Shown piece after piece: positions 15,548-20,956 of a stretch of 20,956 bases of DNA. The first letter of the stretch is position 1, and every line of letters begins with the position of its first letter. The stretch is from an uncultured Sutterella sp. (GTDB lineage: Bacteria; Pseudomonadota; Gammaproteobacteria; Burkholderiales; Burkholderiaceae_F): contig UPZS01000039.1 of NCBI GenBank assembly GCA_900538905.1, forward strand, positions 1 to 20,956, read 5' to 3'. Both the position numbers and the translations under genes were made by a program. Under the pieces are notes generated by a model. The model ran no database searches. It had not been told where the DNA came from and saw only the letters and a list, made by a program, of their open reading frames with translations.

Positions 15548-16204
15548 ATGGTCTACTCTCCCTATCAATCCGATGCCGTCAAAACCCTGGGAACCGTTTA
15601 CGTCGTCGATGACGACGAGGCGGTACGGGACTCCATCCGTTGGTTACTGGAAGCAAGCGACTATCGCGTTGAGCTTTACGACAGCGGCGAGAGCTTCATC
15701 GCCAAATATGATCCGCGTGAAATCGCCGTGCTGTTGCTTGATGTACGCATGAGCGGCATGAGCGGCCTGGAAGTGCAGGAACATCTGCTGGCACGCAGAG
15801 CCGATATTCCGATCATTTTCATCACAGGTCACGGCGATGTTCCGATGGCCGTCAATGCGCTCAAAAAAGGTGCTGTGGACTTCATCGAGAAGCCCTTTGA
15901 CCCGGCCGCCTTAAAGCAACTCGTCGAACGCATGCTCAAGGAAGCACACGATCGTCGTCGTGCCACCGAGCAGAAAAACCTCAACACGGCTTTACTGCGC
16001 AAGCTCACCACCCGCGAACAGCAGGTGCTCGAGCGCATCACAGCCGGTCGACTCAACAAACAGATTGCCGACGACCTCGGCATCTCGATCAAGACCGTGG
16101 AAGCTCACCGCGCTTCGATCATGGACAAGACCAATTCCGGTACCGTGGCCGATCTGATGCGCGTGGTACTCGGTGCTCAGACGGAAACCAAGCAGGACTA
16201 TTGA
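15548..16204 (+). CDS. FixJ-family response regulator (LuxR-type DNA-binding)
   Basis: A 218-residue transcription factor. The receiver domain (residues about 15-130) has the acidic pocket DDD 21-23, phospho-acceptor Asp65 (LLLDVRMSG), Thr93 and Lys115 (EKPF). A linker helix (about 125-150) leads to a LuxR/FixJ helix-turn-helix (about 150-212: LTTREQQVLERITAG, NKQIADDLGISIKTVEAHRA). It is the evident partner of the upstream FixL-type kinase: phosphorylation of Asp65 should allow dimerisation and promoter binding. No obvious target gene such as a transporter or respiratory operon is adjacent, so the regulon lies elsewhere. A terminator follows. Confidence 0.95.
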   Translation: MVYSPYQSDAVKTLGTVYVVDDDEAVRDSIRWLLEASDYRVELYDSGESFIAKYDPREIAVLLLDVRMSGMSGLEVQEHLLARRADIPIIFITGHGDVPMAVNALKKGAVDFIEKPFDPAALKQLVERMLKEAHDRRRATEQKNLNTALLRKLTTREQQVLERITAGRLNKQIADDLGISIKTVEAHRASIMDKTNSGTVADLMRVVLGAQTETKQDY

Positions 16205-16229
16205 CCTTTCAGGCAGAGATTAACGTTGA

Positions 16230-16270
16230 GCAGCGGCGTAACCCTCACGAGGGTGCGCCGCTTTTGCATT
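16230..16270 (+). terminator. Rho-independent terminator of the two-component operon
   Basis: AGCGGCG (16232-16238) pairs with CGCCGCT (16256-16262), extended inside by ACCCTC/GAGGGT (16241-16246 with 16249-16254), then TTTTGCATTTTT. It lies about 27 bases after the response regulator stop codon. Confidence 0.85.
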
Positions 16271-16377
16271 TTTCGTGCTGATTATCTGCATTTTCGAGCT
16301 CCCGCCATTCGACTCGAAATTAGCGTTCGGATTGCTAAAATGGAGCCACTTTTGAAAAGCGCTTCAGCCACTGACGG

Positions 16378-16424
16378 CGCCTGCAACCCACGGTTTTCGC
16401 CGCTTGCAGGCGTTTGTTTATTTG
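16378..16424 (+). terminator. Terminator-like hairpin in the gap before the RpfE-like gene
   Basis: CGCCTGCAA (16378-16386) pairs perfectly with TTGCAGGCG (16404-16412), with a small inner CGG/CCG stem, followed by T-rich TTTGTTTATTTG. It lies more than 100 bases beyond the operon terminator. It may therefore end a separate short transcript, act as an attenuator for the gene at 16484, or be a back-up terminator. The rest of the 279-base gap shows no gene; TAAAAT at 16336-16341 is a possible -10 without a good -35. Confidence 0.5.
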
Positions 16425-16483
16425 TCTGAGAAGCGCTCATTTTTTCGAGAAACACCACTGGAAGTCTGCGAGCGCACCACACA

Positions 16484-17521
16484 ATGGCACAGGTCTATTT
16501 TTTAGTTCCCGGTTTGATTCCGGGACCTTCGGCAAAAGACAGAATCTCAGGCGCAACGATTGATCGCCTTCGCAAAACCATCGGCCGTTTGTCGGACGAC
16601 CCCGTCCTGCAGCCGCTCGGTTCCTCCGTCTTTGCCAAAAGCGTGCATTTGTCCTGGATGTGGTCTGTTTTAACGCGCCGCGCTCTTCCCTTTACCTCCG
16701 CTCCTTATGCCTGGGCTGTCCAAAACGGACCGATGCTCTCAGGAGACATCTGGTCCCTGACGCTTAGCAACCGACGCAAGGACGGTTCGCTCGCCCCAGC
16801 GAATCTGTCTCACGACGACATGGAGGCCGCCTGTGCGGCGCTAACGCCTGTGTTGCTTGACATGGGCTTTGTGCTGCAGCGTTGGGATCCGCACCTGTAC
16901 CTCACGCGCAAGAAAAAACTCGAAGCCTCCGCCGTTCCTTTTGAAGTACTTCAAACGCAGAACGCTGATCCCGAAACTTGGATCGAGGGTACTGAAAAAA
17001 GCGAGTTGATCAAACTGCTTGGTGCTTGTGAAACAGCGCTGACCGCTATCGGCAGTCCTGCTCAGACAGTGTGGCTTTCCGGCGGAGGCGGCGCGTTTGA
17101 CTACGTCTATCCGCCCACCAAGATCCGTTCCGTTCTCACGGACAACGAAGCCGTTAAAGGGTGGGCACTTGCCGCCGGCATCCTGCTGCAGCGCATCGGC
17201 AACGTCACAGGCGCAACTACGTGGCTGGAAGATGCCCCTCAGGGCGAATGCATTGCTCTCATCGAAGACCTGTACGAACCCTGGCTCAAGCAAGATTGGC
17301 AAACCTGGGAAGCGCACATTCCCAAAGTCTGCGAACGCATTGATGTGCTGAGCGCCGCCTCCAAAAAGAAAGGGTGCGACGCCGCTCTCATTGTCGGCAC
17401 GGGCGAAGGCTTTACCGTGTCGTGTCCAAAGCGGCTGTCGTCGGCACGCTCGTTCTTGGCGCGTCTCACTGGCTCGGACATGAATCCCGCTACGATCCTC
17501 TTTTTGGAGAATGCTTCGTGA
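16484..17521 (+). CDS. RpfE-like / phosphoglycerate-mutase-like protein upstream of recJ
   Basis: A 345-residue soluble protein that I recognise only by family resemblance. The opening VYFLVPGLIPG, RWDPHLYL at 133-140, and VWLSGGGGAFDYVYPP (196-211) followed by a DNEAVKGWALAAGI-type segment match the RpfE-like proteins. In beta- and gammaproteobacteria these are often labelled regulatory protein RpfE or cofactor-independent phosphoglycerate mutase-like, and they are commonly found beside recJ, as in the Xanthomonas rpf region. Residues 301-312 (ALIVGTGEGFTV) form a further conserved-looking strand and turn. Biochemical function is not established, and the metal-binding set of true phosphoglycerate mutase is not evident. 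The ATG lacks a strong ribosome site. Its last four bases contain the recJ start (GTGA), so the two are translationally coupled. Confidence 0.68.
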   Translation: MAQVYFLVPGLIPGPSAKDRISGATIDRLRKTIGRLSDDPVLQPLGSSVFAKSVHLSWMWSVLTRRALPFTSAPYAWAVQNGPMLSGDIWSLTLSNRRKDGSLAPANLSHDDMEAACAALTPVLLDMGFVLQRWDPHLYLTRKKKLEASAVPFEVLQTQNADPETWIEGTEKSELIKLLGACETALTAIGSPAQTVWLSGGGGAFDYVYPPTKIRSVLTDNEAVKGWALAAGILLQRIGNVTGATTWLEDAPQGECIALIEDLYEPWLKQDWQTWEAHIPKVCERIDVLSAASKKKGCDAALIVGTGEGFTVSCPKRLSSARSFLARLTGSDMNPATILFLENAS

Positions 17522-19215
17522 ATACCCGCTTTTGTTTGCGTCCCTACGACAAAGTCGTCAGCGAGAAGCTTGAACACGCGGGCATTCTTCGCCCGATCGC
17601 ACGCGCGCTTTCGGCTCGCGGCGTGAAATCCTCCGACGATCTTCTCGAAGACTGGACGGCACTTCTGCCCCCTGCCACGTTGCAAGGCACACAACAAGCC
17701 GCCGTACTTCTGGCCAACGCCATCCAAAGCAACAAGCGCATCACGGTTGTTGCCGACTACGACTGTGACGGCGCCACGGCCTGCGCGATCGCTGTGCGCG
17801 GCCTGGCCATGATGGGCTGCCAGGCTCAATTCATCGTGCCGGATCGATTCAAGCTCGGATACGGTTTGACACCCGCCATTGTGGATGCGGCCGCTCAAGC
17901 GCATAAGCCCGACATCATCATCACCGTCGACAACGGCATTGCAAGCGTCGAAGGTGTGGCTCGAGCCACGGAACTTGGCATTGACGTCATCATTACCGAC
18001 CATCATCTGCCAGGGGATTTGTTGCCCGAGGCCGCCTGCATCGTCAATCCCAATGTCGGCGGATGCGATTTTCCGAGCAAGGCTCTCGCCGGCTGCGGCG
18101 TGATGTTTTACGTTCTCATGGCACTTCGCACCGAACTGAGAAACCGCGGCGTTTTTGACCGCACCACGCAGCCGCGTCTGGACAAATTAAGCGATCTGGT
18201 TGCTCTCGGAACCGTCGCCGATGTCGTGCAACTTGACCACAATAACCGCGTCCTGGTCGCGCAAGGCCTCAATCGTGTGCGCCGCGGTCTGGCCTGCCCC
18301 GGCATCAACGCGCTTTTTGAAGTCACCGGGCGAGATCCCGCCAACGCCACGGCTCGTGACTTTGCCTTCGGCATTGCTCCGCGCATCAACGCCGCCGGGC
18401 GACTCACCGAAATGGGCATCGGTATCGAATGTCTCCTCACGGACGACCCCGTCACGGCACAGGAACTGGCGCAAGAGCTCGATTCGCTCAACCGCGAACG
18501 CCGAGAACTGGAAGACACCATGCAGCTCGATGCCAATGCTTTGGTGAGTCACATGGACTGGGAGCACCGCGCCACGGTCACGCTTTTTGAACCTGATTGG
18601 CATCAGGGCGTGGTCGGCCTGGTCGCCAGCCGCGTCAAGGAAAAAATCAATCGTCCCGTCATCGCTTTTGCACCGGACGATGAAGAAGGTTTGCTAAAAG
18701 GTTCAGGCCGCTCGATTGAAGGCATTCACCTTCGCGACGCCTTGGATCATGTGAGCAAGATGCGCCCGGATATTATTGAGCGCTTCGGCGGCCACGCCAT
18801 GGCAGCGGGCCTCACCATCAAACGCGACAACCTTGACGTCTTCATTGAACTTTTCGAAAGGGCTGTTTCGGAGTCCGTGTGTCCGGAAACGTTTGATCGC
18901 GTCATCTACACGGACGGTGCACTCGCTCCAGAAGAAATTACGTTCGGACTCGTCAACGCCCTTTCCGGCCGCATCTGGGGGCAAGGTTTCGAGCGCCCGG
19001 TGTTTGCCAACGACTTCACCATTCTTTCTCAGCGCGTCTTAAAGGATACGCACTTAAAGCTCATACTCGACATGGCTGGCAACCGCTTTGAAGGCATTTT
19101 CTTTCGGCGCAATGAACCCCTTGCCTCACACGTCAAACTCGCCTACCGCCCCGAGATCAACGAGTACCTCGGACGGCGCTCGATTCAACTTGTAATCGAA
19201 GCGGTGGAAGGCTAA
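17518..19215 (+). CDS. recJ: Single-stranded-DNA-specific exonuclease RecJ
   Basis: A 5'-3' single-strand exonuclease for recombinational, mismatch and base-excision repair. With the GTG start at 17518 the product has 565 residues (E. coli 577). DHH motifs: VADYDCDGATA (Asp80, Asp82, Asp84), TVDNGIAS (Asp138) and TDHHLPG (Asp161, His162, His163), all metal-binding. The DHHA1 part contains RFGGHAMAAG (422-431), and the remaining C-terminal region is the OB-like DNA-binding part. The start is chosen because GTG overlaps the stop of the upstream gene as GTGA and follows GGAGA (17506-17510) at suitable spacing. An in-frame ATG at 17374 would lie deep inside the upstream gene and add residues unlike RecJ. 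The gene converges on the accessory ATPase gene. Confidence 0.96.
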   Translation: MNTRFCLRPYDKVVSEKLEHAGILRPIARALSARGVKSSDDLLEDWTALLPPATLQGTQQAAVLLANAIQSNKRITVVADYDCDGATACAIAVRGLAMMGCQAQFIVPDRFKLGYGLTPAIVDAAAQAHKPDIIITVDNGIASVEGVARATELGIDVIITDHHLPGDLLPEAACIVNPNVGGCDFPSKALAGCGVMFYVLMALRTELRNRGVFDRTTQPRLDKLSDLVALGTVADVVQLDHNNRVLVAQGLNRVRRGLACPGINALFEVTGRDPANATARDFAFGIAPRINAAGRLTEMGIGIECLLTDDPVTAQELAQELDSLNRERRELEDTMQLDANALVSHMDWEHRATVTLFEPDWHQGVVGLVASRVKEKINRPVIAFAPDDEEGLLKGSGRSIEGIHLRDALDHVSKMRPDIIERFGGHAMAAGLTIKRDNLDVFIELFERAVSESVCPETFDRVIYTDGALAPEEITFGLVNALSGRIWGQGFERPVFANDFTILSQRVLKDTHLKLILDMAGNRFEGIFFRRNEPLASHVKLAYRPEINEYLGRRSIQLVIEAVEG

Positions 19216-19225
19216 GTTTTCGTCC

Positions 19226-19258
19226 TTGCCGGAGCTTCCACTTTCGATGTTCCGGCAA
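19226..19258. terminator. Hairpin between recJ and the DUF4143 gene
   Basis: TTGCCGGA (19226-19233) pairs perfectly with TCCGGCAA (19251-19258) across a 17-base loop, in the 52-base gap between convergent genes. T tracts are short in both directions (TATTTT precedes the stem on the minus strand rather than following it), so it is a weak terminator candidate. Confidence 0.45.
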
Positions 19259-19267
19259 AATACCCAA

Positions 19268-20539
19268 CTACGGCCCCAAACTTGCAATAGGGACCACCAG
19301 GACACCGTCGTCTCGTCGATAGGCAAAATCTCCCAACGCCGTCAAAACCATCAAAAATGCCGGCTTTTGCATCTTTGTGGTATCCAGCTTATCTGCCAAC
19401 GCCTTCAAGGTCCTAACACCGTCTGCAATGCCTTGTTCGCTTCCGAGCTTAATTTCTATGAGGCCATAGGTGCCGTTTCGACGATGGATGACGGCATCGC
19501 ATTCGAGGCCGCTTTTATCTCGGTAGTGATATAGGTTACCGTCCAGAGCCTCCGCGTACACCCGTAGATCACGCACGCAAAGCGTTTCGAACATAAATCC
19601 GAACGTTTCTGGCGCCAACAGCAAGTCCTGCGGTCCGATGCCTAACGCGCCTGCGGCGATGGATGGATCGGAAAAATAGCGGGTATCAGAGGTTCGAATG
19701 GCAGTTTTGGAACGCAAATTCGGATTCCATGCAGGCAAATCTTCGATAACGAAAATTTTCTTTAAAGCATTCAAATAACCGAGGATCGTTTTGTCCGATA
19801 CGCTTCCTCCTTCGCTTCCTTCAATGTCTTTTGCCAATTCAGGCGCTGAAATCTGCGCTCCCTGATGCCTGGCATAGGCTCGTAACAGGCGACGTGTTGT
19901 TTCTTCATTACGCTTAACGTTGTCGGCTCGTGATATATCAGCATGGATGATTGCCTCGACATAATTGAAAGCGTGATCAAGCACAAATTCGGGTTCGAGT
20001 TGCAAGGCAGGTGGCCATCCGCCGCGGCAAGCGCAAAAAGCCGTTTCTTCCAAAGAACCATTGCTTACGCATCCGATTTCATGCTTTCCGTCAAACAGCG
20101 CTTTCAAACTGACGGCTCCCGACGACTCGCCCGATTCGACCAACGTCATCGGCCGCATTTTGAGCCAGGCAAATCGTCCGGTTCCACTGTGTTTCAATAG
20201 CGATACATCCACCGGTACAGCCGACCCCGTCAGCATGAACTGACCTTTTTCACCGTTTCGAGCATCCACCTCTCGGCGAATCGCATCCCAGAGATTCGGT
20301 GCAAGTTGCCACTCGTCAATCAATCGAGGCACTTCGCCCTGCAAAATGAGCTTTGGATCCAGCCTTGCAAGCTCGAGTGTTCGCCCTGGCTCCATATTGA
20401 GAACGCTTGCTGCCTGCTGCAATGCCGTGGTTGATTTGCCGCACAATTTGGGTCCCTCAATCAGCACCGCTCCCATTGTCATGAGGCGACGTTTGAGCAT
20501 CGTGTCGACAATGCGTTTTTTGTATTTAAATTTGCTCAT
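19268..20539 (-). CDS. AAA+ ATPase with C-terminal DUF4143 (PD-(D/E)XK-like) domain
   Basis: A 423-residue protein of the AAA_14/DUF4143 type. Walker A GPKLCGKST (29-37), Walker B RLIDEWQ (Asp75, Glu76) and a sensor-1 strand LTGSA (103-107) mark the N-terminal ATPase. The middle (about 185-270) contains a helical, winged-helix-like region. The C-terminus has SGLECDAVIHR with Asp348, then IEIKLGS with Glu362 and Lys364, the D...ExK pattern of PD-(D/E)XK nucleases. No transmembrane segment or signal is seen. Family function is largely unknown; mobile or defence-related roles have been suggested from context. The start MSKFKYKKR has only a weak ribosome site and is overlapped by a short upstream open frame in the repeat array. 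Base composition looks more A/T-rich than recJ, and it neighbours an IS200-type element, both consistent with acquisition. Confidence 0.85.
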   Translation of the reverse strand: MSKFKYKKRIVDTMLKRRLMTMGAVLIEGPKLCGKSTTALQQAASVLNMEPGRTLELARLDPKLILQGEVPRLIDEWQLAPNLWDAIRREVDARNGEKGQFMLTGSAVPVDVSLLKHSGTGRFAWLKMRPMTLVESGESSGAVSLKALFDGKHEIGCVSNGSLEETAFCACRGGWPPALQLEPEFVLDHAFNYVEAIIHADISRADNVKRNEETTRRLLRAYARHQGAQISAPELAKDIEGSEGGSVSDKTILGYLNALKKIFVIEDLPAWNPNLRSKTAIRTSDTRYFSDPSIAAGALGIGPQDLLLAPETFGFMFETLCVRDLRVYAEALDGNLYHYRDKSGLECDAVIHRRNGTYGLIEIKLGSEQGIADGVRTLKALADKLDTTKMQKPAFLMVLTALGDFAYRRDDGVLVVPIASLGP

Positions 20540-20544
20540 TTTCC

Positions 20545-20624
20545 ATTTGGCCGATTTTCATTTAACCAGTTGGCCAAATTTTACTTAACTATTTGGTCGA
20601 TTTTCATTTAACCAGTTGACCAAA
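20545..20624. repeat. Two tandem 46-bp repeats, each with an internal inverted repeat
   Basis: Copy 1 starts at 20545 and copy 2 at 20591. Each has arms flanking an identical 19-base spacer (GATTTTCATTTAACCAGTT). In copy 1 the arms are TTTGGCC (20546-20552) and GGCCAAA (20572-20578). In copy 2 they are TTTGGTC (20592-20598) and GACCAAA (20618-20624). The C-to-T change in one arm is matched by G-to-A in the other, so pairing is preserved. A degenerate partial copy reaches into the start codon of the DUF4143 gene. The array lies in that gene's 5' region and may regulate it. Confidence 0.85.
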
Positions 20625-20650
20625 ATTCATAGAAATCCGCGAGGAAATCT

Positions 20651-20679
20651 GCGGCTTTAGCCGCGGGAGGAATCGCGGC
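20651..20679 (+). repeat. Left-end hairpin with a competing alternative pairing
   Basis: GCGGC (20651-20655) pairs with GCCGC (20660-20664) over a TTTA loop. Alternatively GCCGCG (20660-20665) can pair with CGCGGC (20674-20679) over 8 bases, so the two hairpins are mutually exclusive. The first resembles the TnpA-binding hairpin of IS200/IS605 elements. The second lies in the transposase leader and might hinder its expression. Confidence 0.6.
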
Positions 20680-20702
20680 TCTAAAAATGATAATATGTGT
20701 CC

Positions 20703-20956
20703 ATGTTGGAATTAGTTTTTAATCGGAATTGTGTTTGCCAAACAGCTTACCATGTGGTTTGGTGTCCTAAGTACCGAAGATCAGTACTGACGGGAGCTGT
20801 TGCCGACTCTTTGCGCCTTCTTCTGACGGAAGTGTGCAACGAAAACGGCTGGGTGATTCTGAGTCTGGAAATTCAGCCTGATCACATTCATCTGTTCGTC
20901 AGCATACCTCCCTCGAAAGCTGTTTCGGACGCCGTTAAAAAGCTAAAGGGAACTAC
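20703..20956 (+). CDS. tnpA: IS200/IS605-family TnpA transposase, 5' part
   Basis: The first 84 residues of a Y1 (HUH) single-strand DNA transposase; the frame is open to the window edge. Seen: YHVVWCPKYRRSVL near the N-terminus and LEIQPDHIHLFVSIPP, containing the HIH (His-hydrophobic-His) metal-binding motif, then the start of the AVSDAVKKLKG helix. All are characteristic of IS200/IS605 TnpA. The catalytic tyrosine lies further C-terminal, outside the window, so activity cannot be judged. The ATG has no good ribosome site, in keeping with the low expression usual for these genes. Whether a tnpB accessory gene follows cannot be seen. Confidence 0.9.
   Translation, partial: MLELVFNRNCVCQTAYHVVWCPKYRRSVLTGAVADSLRLLLTEVCNENGWVILSLEIQPDHIHLFVSIPPSKAVSDAVKKLKGT

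Larger units (their letters stand above)
20626..20956 (+). mobile_element. IS200/IS605-family element, left end (cut by window edge)
   Basis: Comprises a short subterminal hairpin region and the start of a Y1 transposase gene. Hairpin GCGGC-TTTA-GCCGC (20651-20664) lies about 40 bases before the transposase start, as expected for the left-end structure recognised as single-stranded DNA by TnpA. The exact left boundary cannot be fixed because these elements leave no target duplication; it lies between the repeat array and the hairpin. The right end is outside the window. Confidence 0.7.

Noticed and set aside
17374..17517. Upstream ATG for recJ
   Set aside because: It would overlap the RpfE-like gene by about 150 bases. 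The GTG at 17518 has a ribosome site and gives a normal RecJ length.
20545..20632. CRISPR array
   Set aside because: There are only two adjacent copies with an identical spacer-like interior, and no variable spacers, leader or cas genes.

Overview
The window looks like a chromosomal segment of a Gram-negative betaproteobacterium of moderate to high GC, most likely Burkholderiales. A Sutterellaceae-like gut or host-associated bacterium is my best guess. Reasons: an RpfE-like gene overlapping recJ, an initiator tRNA with the proteobacterial C1-A72 arrangement, E. coli-like ArgA, RpiA, YggX and HrpA, and an accessory AAA+/DUF4143 gene of the kind common in gut anaerobes. The assignment is inference from protein character, not a database match.

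Left end (1-630): everything readable here points left. tRNA-fMet (196-272, minus) has a near-consensus promoter and its own terminator. It is followed by a very strong sigma70 promoter with an A/T-rich upstream element, a boxB-like hairpin and a boxA-like sequence. This is the expected front end of a ribosomal RNA operon whose 16S gene should begin just beyond base 1. The gap before pyrD contains two 12-bp palindromes and a short hairpin with a T run.

Core metabolism (631-12973): pyrD (quinone-dependent dihydroorotate dehydrogenase) ends at a terminator. A two-gene unit follows: a membrane-bound iron-sulfur/CCG-domain oxidoreductase (related to ETF:quinone oxidoreductase or FadF types) and an IclR regulator 6 bases downstream. 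On the minus strand come an unusual Asp/Glu racemase-family protein carrying an extra duplicated half-domain, and hrpA (DEAH RNA helicase with a long basic N-terminal tail). hrpA is divergent from argA (N-acetylglutamate synthase). argA is followed closely by yggX (iron trafficking), which converges on rpiA (ribose-5-phosphate isomerase) across a bidirectional terminator.

Signalling and repair (13108-19215): a two-TM, PAS-containing FixL/NtrB-type histidine kinase and a FixJ-type LuxR-family response regulator form an operon closed by a terminator. After a short non-coding stretch with a second terminator-like hairpin come an RpfE-like gene and recJ, overlapping by four bases.

Right end (19216-20956): accessory DNA. 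A minus-strand AAA+/DUF4143 ATPase with PD-(D/E)XK-like residues is preceded by two tandem 46-bp repeats. Each repeat is built round an inverted repeat whose arms differ between copies by compensating changes. Immediately beyond lie the left end and truncated transposase gene of an IS200/IS605-family element. The repeat array with its ATPase is the least-explained part of the window.
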